Position numbers and translations under genes: made by a program. From Anaerolineae bacterium (GTDB lineage: Bacteria; Chloroflexota; Anaerolineae; B4-G1): 17,827 nucleotides of DNA. This document shows positions 16,148-17,827 of the stretch, piece by piece. Every line of letters begins with the position of its first letter. Position 1 is the first letter of the stretch. The stretch lies in contig JAUWNP010000080.1 in NCBI GenBank assembly GCA_030612585.1, positions 1 through 17,827 of the forward strand, written 5' to 3'. The notes under the pieces were generated by a model that had not been told where the DNA came from, searched no databases, and saw only the letters and a list, made by a program, of their open reading frames with translations.

Positions 16148-16205
16148 CCGCCACGAGCCCCGCCACGAGCCCCGCCACGAGTACTCGCGGTGGTACTCGC
16201 GGTGG
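16148..16205. repeat. 12-bp tandem repeats forming a mirror-image pair
   Basis: CCGCCACGAGCC occurs about 2.8 times (16148-16183). It is followed by two TACTCGCGGTGG units, which are the approximate reverse complement, so the two halves can pair. It sits inside the second GTCATT-type palindrome. Confidence 0.75.
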
Positions 16206-16346
16206 CAGGGCAGGCTGCTGCGCTCCTTTCGGTCGCTCGAAATGACGCCCGAGCAGTAACCTTCCCGCTCAATATGACAGCGAATAAAGAGGATTGAACA
16301 AATGGGTGCTCTCATCTCACGACTGCGACATCAAACCTGTCGCCCC

Positions 16347-16420
16347 GCCGACGATTGAAATCATCGGCTGATACCACGAAGTGCGTCAAAAGTGCACTGG
16401 AGTCGCCTGTTTTCAACGGG
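16347..16420. repeat. String of three short hairpins
   Basis: GCCGACGAT-TGAA-ATCATCGGC (16347-16368, one mismatch) is followed by AGTGCG/TGCACT around a 7-nt loop (16380-16398) and CCTGTT-TTC-AACGGG (16406-16420, one G-T pair). Stems of 6-9 bp with small loops in a row suggest a structured repeat or RNA. No promoter or terminator was found for it. Confidence 0.5.
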
Positions 16421-16537
16421 TCTGGGGTGTCAGCGGGTGTTTCGATGCTCCGCGTGGCTGATTCGGTTAATCCTCCTGATTCGTTGTCATATTCGGGCCA
16501 GGCGAAACAACACAGGAAATCATATTTTTATGAACCC

Positions 16538-16572
16538 TTAGCAGTCAGCAGTCAGCGGTTAGCAGGAAGTCG
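16538..16572. repeat. 7-bp repeat tract at the 3' end of nth
   Basis: Units TTAGCAG, TCAGCAG, TCAGCGG, TTAGCAG, GAAGTCG. The last residues of endonuclease III after the iron-sulfur cluster (DFLLTADC) and its stop codon (16545-16547) come from this tract. Confidence 0.8.
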
Positions 16573-17276
16573 CACTCATTCTGGAGGATGCAGCGGGCAC
16601 ATTCGGGATTGCGGGCGTGGCAGACGGCGCGGCCATGGGCGATGAGGTTGAGGTGGAAGGAGTAGTAAATCTCGGGTGGGGCGAGTTGCTCCAGCAGTTG
16701 ATGGGCCTTCTCGCGAGTAGTCCGGTCCGGGATAAGGCCCAGCCGCCGGGTGACGCGGTGGACGTGCGTATCTACCGGGAAAGCGGGCTTCCCCAGCGCA
16801 AAAAGCAGCACGATGGCGGCAGTCTTGGGGCCGACGCCAGGTATACTCAGCAGCCACTCCCGCGCCTCCCCCAGCCCCATCTCGTCCAGAAACCCCAGCC
16901 CAATCTTTCCCCTCTCTCCCTTCCCACCTCCCCCTCCCCTCTCTCCTCTCCCCTCTCTCCTCTCTCCTCTCTCCCCTCTCTCCTCTGTGATCCTGCGCAA
17001 CGCCTCCTGGATGCGGGGAGCCTTAGTGGGAGCCAGCCCCGCCGGGCGCACCGCCTCGACGAGTTCCTCCAGCGGCGCGTCGCGCACTTCATCCCAGGTA
17101 GGGAACCGCTCCCGCAGCCGCTCGAAGGCCCGGTCCCGGTTCACGTCGTTGGTGTTCTGGGAGAGAATGGTGGTGACGAGCGTGGCGACCGGGTCGTGGG
17201 GGTGCCAGGGGTGGTCGCCGTATTCGGACAGCAGGAGTTCGTGGATGCGGAGCGCCTTTGCGATTTCAGGTTTCAT
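16545..17276 (-). CDS. nth: Endonuclease III-like DNA glycosylase/AP lyase
   Basis: A 243-residue base-excision repair enzyme that removes oxidised pyrimidines and nicks at the AP site. The helix-hairpin-helix is LLSIPGVGPKTAAIVLLFALG (142-162), with catalytic Lys K151 and the essential Asp D169 in FPVDTHVHRV. The 4Fe-4S cluster loop is C219-x6-C226-x2-C229-x5-C235, the exact family spacing. The start at 17276 (MKPEIAKALRIHELLLSEYG) is chosen because it fits the family N-terminus; the open frame continues upstream to 17426 but would overlap the TPR gene. No clear Shine-Dalgarno is visible, and the start region resembles a GAAACCTGAAACCATGAAAC-type repeat. A 28-residue Arg/Glu/Gly insertion (about 98-125) from a polypyrimidine tract precedes the helix-hairpin-helix. 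Confidence 0.93.
   Translation of the reverse strand: MKPEIAKALRIHELLLSEYGDHPWHPHDPVATLVTTILSQNTNDVNRDRAFERLRERFPTWDEVRDAPLEELVEAVRPAGLAPTKAPRIQEALRRITEERGERGERREGRGERGGGGGKGERGKIGLGFLDEMGLGEAREWLLSIPGVGPKTAAIVLLFALGKPAFPVDTHVHRVTRRLGLIPDRTTREKAHQLLEQLAPPEIYYSFHLNLIAHGRAVCHARNPECARCILQNECDFLLTADC
16904..16986 (-). repeat. 83-nt polypyrimidine tract inserted in frame in nth
   Basis: The plus strand is pyrimidine only from 16904 to 16986 except for one A at 16926, built mainly from CTCTCTCC/CCTCTC units. On the coding strand it is pure G/A and reads as (R/E/G)-rich peptide such as ERGERGERREGRGERGG. Mirror symmetry of this sort can form triplex (H-DNA) under supercoiling. Confidence 0.85.
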
Positions 17277-17364
17277 GGTTTCAGGTCTCAGGTTGGTGGT
17301 GGCGGAAGAGAACCACGGATGGAGAAATGAACGATGCGTTAGCGTCAGCCATCGTGTATTTCCC

Positions 17365-17827
17365 CTATCCGCGGTACTCCTCCCCCACCAACTCCCGGAA
17401 GCGCGGATCGTCGCGGATGGGTTCAAACGACGCCGCCTCCCTGGCCTGCCTGCGGGCCTCCTCAGGCTCTAGTTCGATGGCCCGTTCCAGATGCTCAAAA
17501 GCCGCGTCTTTGCTGCCCCGTTCCGCCTCCAGCAGTGCCCAGTTGAAATGGGAAGCGGCATAGTTGGGGTCCAGTTCGATGGCCCGCTGGTAGGCGGCAA
17601 TGGCCTCCTCCTGCCGGCCCAGGTCACGGTAGACGAGGCCCAGGTTGTTATGGGGATGGGCGTAGTCGGGGTCCAATTCGATGGCCCGCTGGTAGGCGGC
17701 GATGGCCTCCTCCTGCCGGCCCAGGTCGCTGTACACGTTGCCCAGGCCGTTGTGGGGGTAGGCGTAGGTGGGGTCCAGTTCGATAGCCCGCTGGTAGGCG
17801 GCGATGGCCTCCTCCTGCCGGCCCAGG
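17365..17827 (-). CDS. TPR-repeat protein, C-terminal part (5' end outside window)
   Basis: The last 154 residues of a tetratricopeptide-repeat protein. TPRs are 34-residue helix-turn-helix units that bind partner proteins. Three near-identical units of LGRQEEAIAAYQRAIELDP are visible, then one diverged unit (AAFEHLERAIELEPEEA) and a short tail ending RDDPRFRELVGEEYRG. The reading frame is open through the window edge; an apparent GTG start at 17736 lies inside a repeat and is not the true start. The DNA repeats are 102 bp apart (CCGCTGG at 17584, 17686 and 17788) and nearly identical. The stop lies 88 bp before the nth start on the same strand, so cotranscription is possible. Partner and function are unknown. 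Confidence 0.93.
   Translation of the reverse strand, partial: LGRQEEAIAAYQRAIELDPTYAYPHNGLGNVYSDLGRQEEAIAAYQRAIELDPDYAHPHNNLGLVYRDLGRQEEAIAAYQRAIELDPNYAASHFNWALLEAERGSKDAAFEHLERAIELEPEEARRQAREAASFEPIRDDPRFRELVGEEYRG
17577..17827 (-). repeat. 102-bp tandem repeats encoding TPR units
   Basis: The block beginning near CGATGGCCCGCTGGTAGGCG recurs at exact 102-bp steps, three times up to the window edge, with only a few substitutions over about 55 bp of each unit. Such DNA-level identity points to recent unit duplication or conversion, and to possible variation in repeat number between strains. Confidence 0.85.

Larger units (their letters stand above)
15538..16544. other. Gene-free repeat cluster between nth and alaS
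   Basis: About 1 kb without a believable gene. From the alaS side it holds 7-bp repeats, a 76-bp direct repeat, a 28-bp tandem array, a long hairpin, the second 76-bp copy, another hairpin with 12-bp repeats, a string of short hairpins, and 7-bp repeats next to nth. Open frames here (for example on the minus strand at 15713-15985 and 15982-16272) are made of these repeats and are not coding. Confidence 0.8.

Noticed and set aside
15713..16297. Open frames of 60-96 codons in the repeat cluster
   Set aside because: They are translations of palindromic and tandem repeats, lack ribosome-binding sites and overlap on both strands.
16355..16645. 96-codon plus-strand frame between the repeats and nth
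   Set aside because: It has no ribosome-binding site, runs through the 7-bp repeat tract and into the antisense of nth, and shows no recognisable protein pattern.
17277..17426. Upstream extension of nth (50 extra codons)
   Set aside because: It would overlap the TPR coding sequence by 62 bp, the peptide is unlike the family, and MKPEIAKALRIHELL fits the usual N-terminus.

Overview
The window looks like chromosomal DNA from a high-GC member of the Chloroflexota, probably in the Anaerolineae/Caldilineae neighbourhood. This is inferred, not proven. It rests on a secreted repeat protein ending in a YLPLVLR tail (a C-terminus I associate with secreted proteins of this phylum), a membrane-anchored baseplate-J-like protein between alaS and ruvX, the gene order alaS - ruvX - mltG, and an unusually rich set of short interspersed repeats. 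No rRNA or tRNA gene, CRISPR array or intact insertion sequence was found.

Layout. 1-150 (-): N-terminus of a protein cut by the window edge, possibly a transposase. 330-3755 (-): a 1141-residue secreted protein built of five repeats of about 210 residues. 3756-4114: divergent intergenic region with candidate promoters in both directions. 4115-6184 (+): polytopic membrane protein resembling GT-C glycosyltransferases. 6185-6607: three 100-bp tandem repeats, each able to fold as a three-way junction. 6608-7648 (+): Tat-exported L,D-transpeptidase. 7705-7800: a 96-bp element with perfect 16-bp terminal inverted repeats and a CACC direct repeat on both sides. 15478 down to 7832 (-): a probable operon, alaS - four-helix-bundle protein - baseplate-J-like membrane protein - ruvX - mltG - type 1 periplasmic-binding lipoprotein, behind a near-consensus promoter (TTGACA, 17 bp, TACAAT). 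15538-16544: about 1 kb of nested repeats with no gene. 17276-16545 (-): endonuclease III, preceded by a TPR protein (17365 to the window end) cut by the window edge.

How the genes fit together. The operon combines translation (AlaRS), nucleic-acid processing (RuvX) and cell-wall processing (MltG). Together with the convergent L,D-transpeptidase, this gives two peptidoglycan-acting enzymes within about 3.5 kb. The binding protein has no permease or ATPase gene beside it.

The most unusual feature is how far short repeats have entered coding sequence. (1) Tracts of 7-bp units lie at or across the 3' ends of five minus-strand genes, and one 157-bp tract encodes the whole signal peptide of the binding protein. 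(2) A C-rich/G-rich hairpin element is inserted in four unrelated genes, always in the same orientation and reading frame, adding a peptide of the type SPxLxGGxGG. (3) An 83-nt polypyrimidine tract is inserted in frame in nth. (4) The intergenic regions carry several further repeat families.
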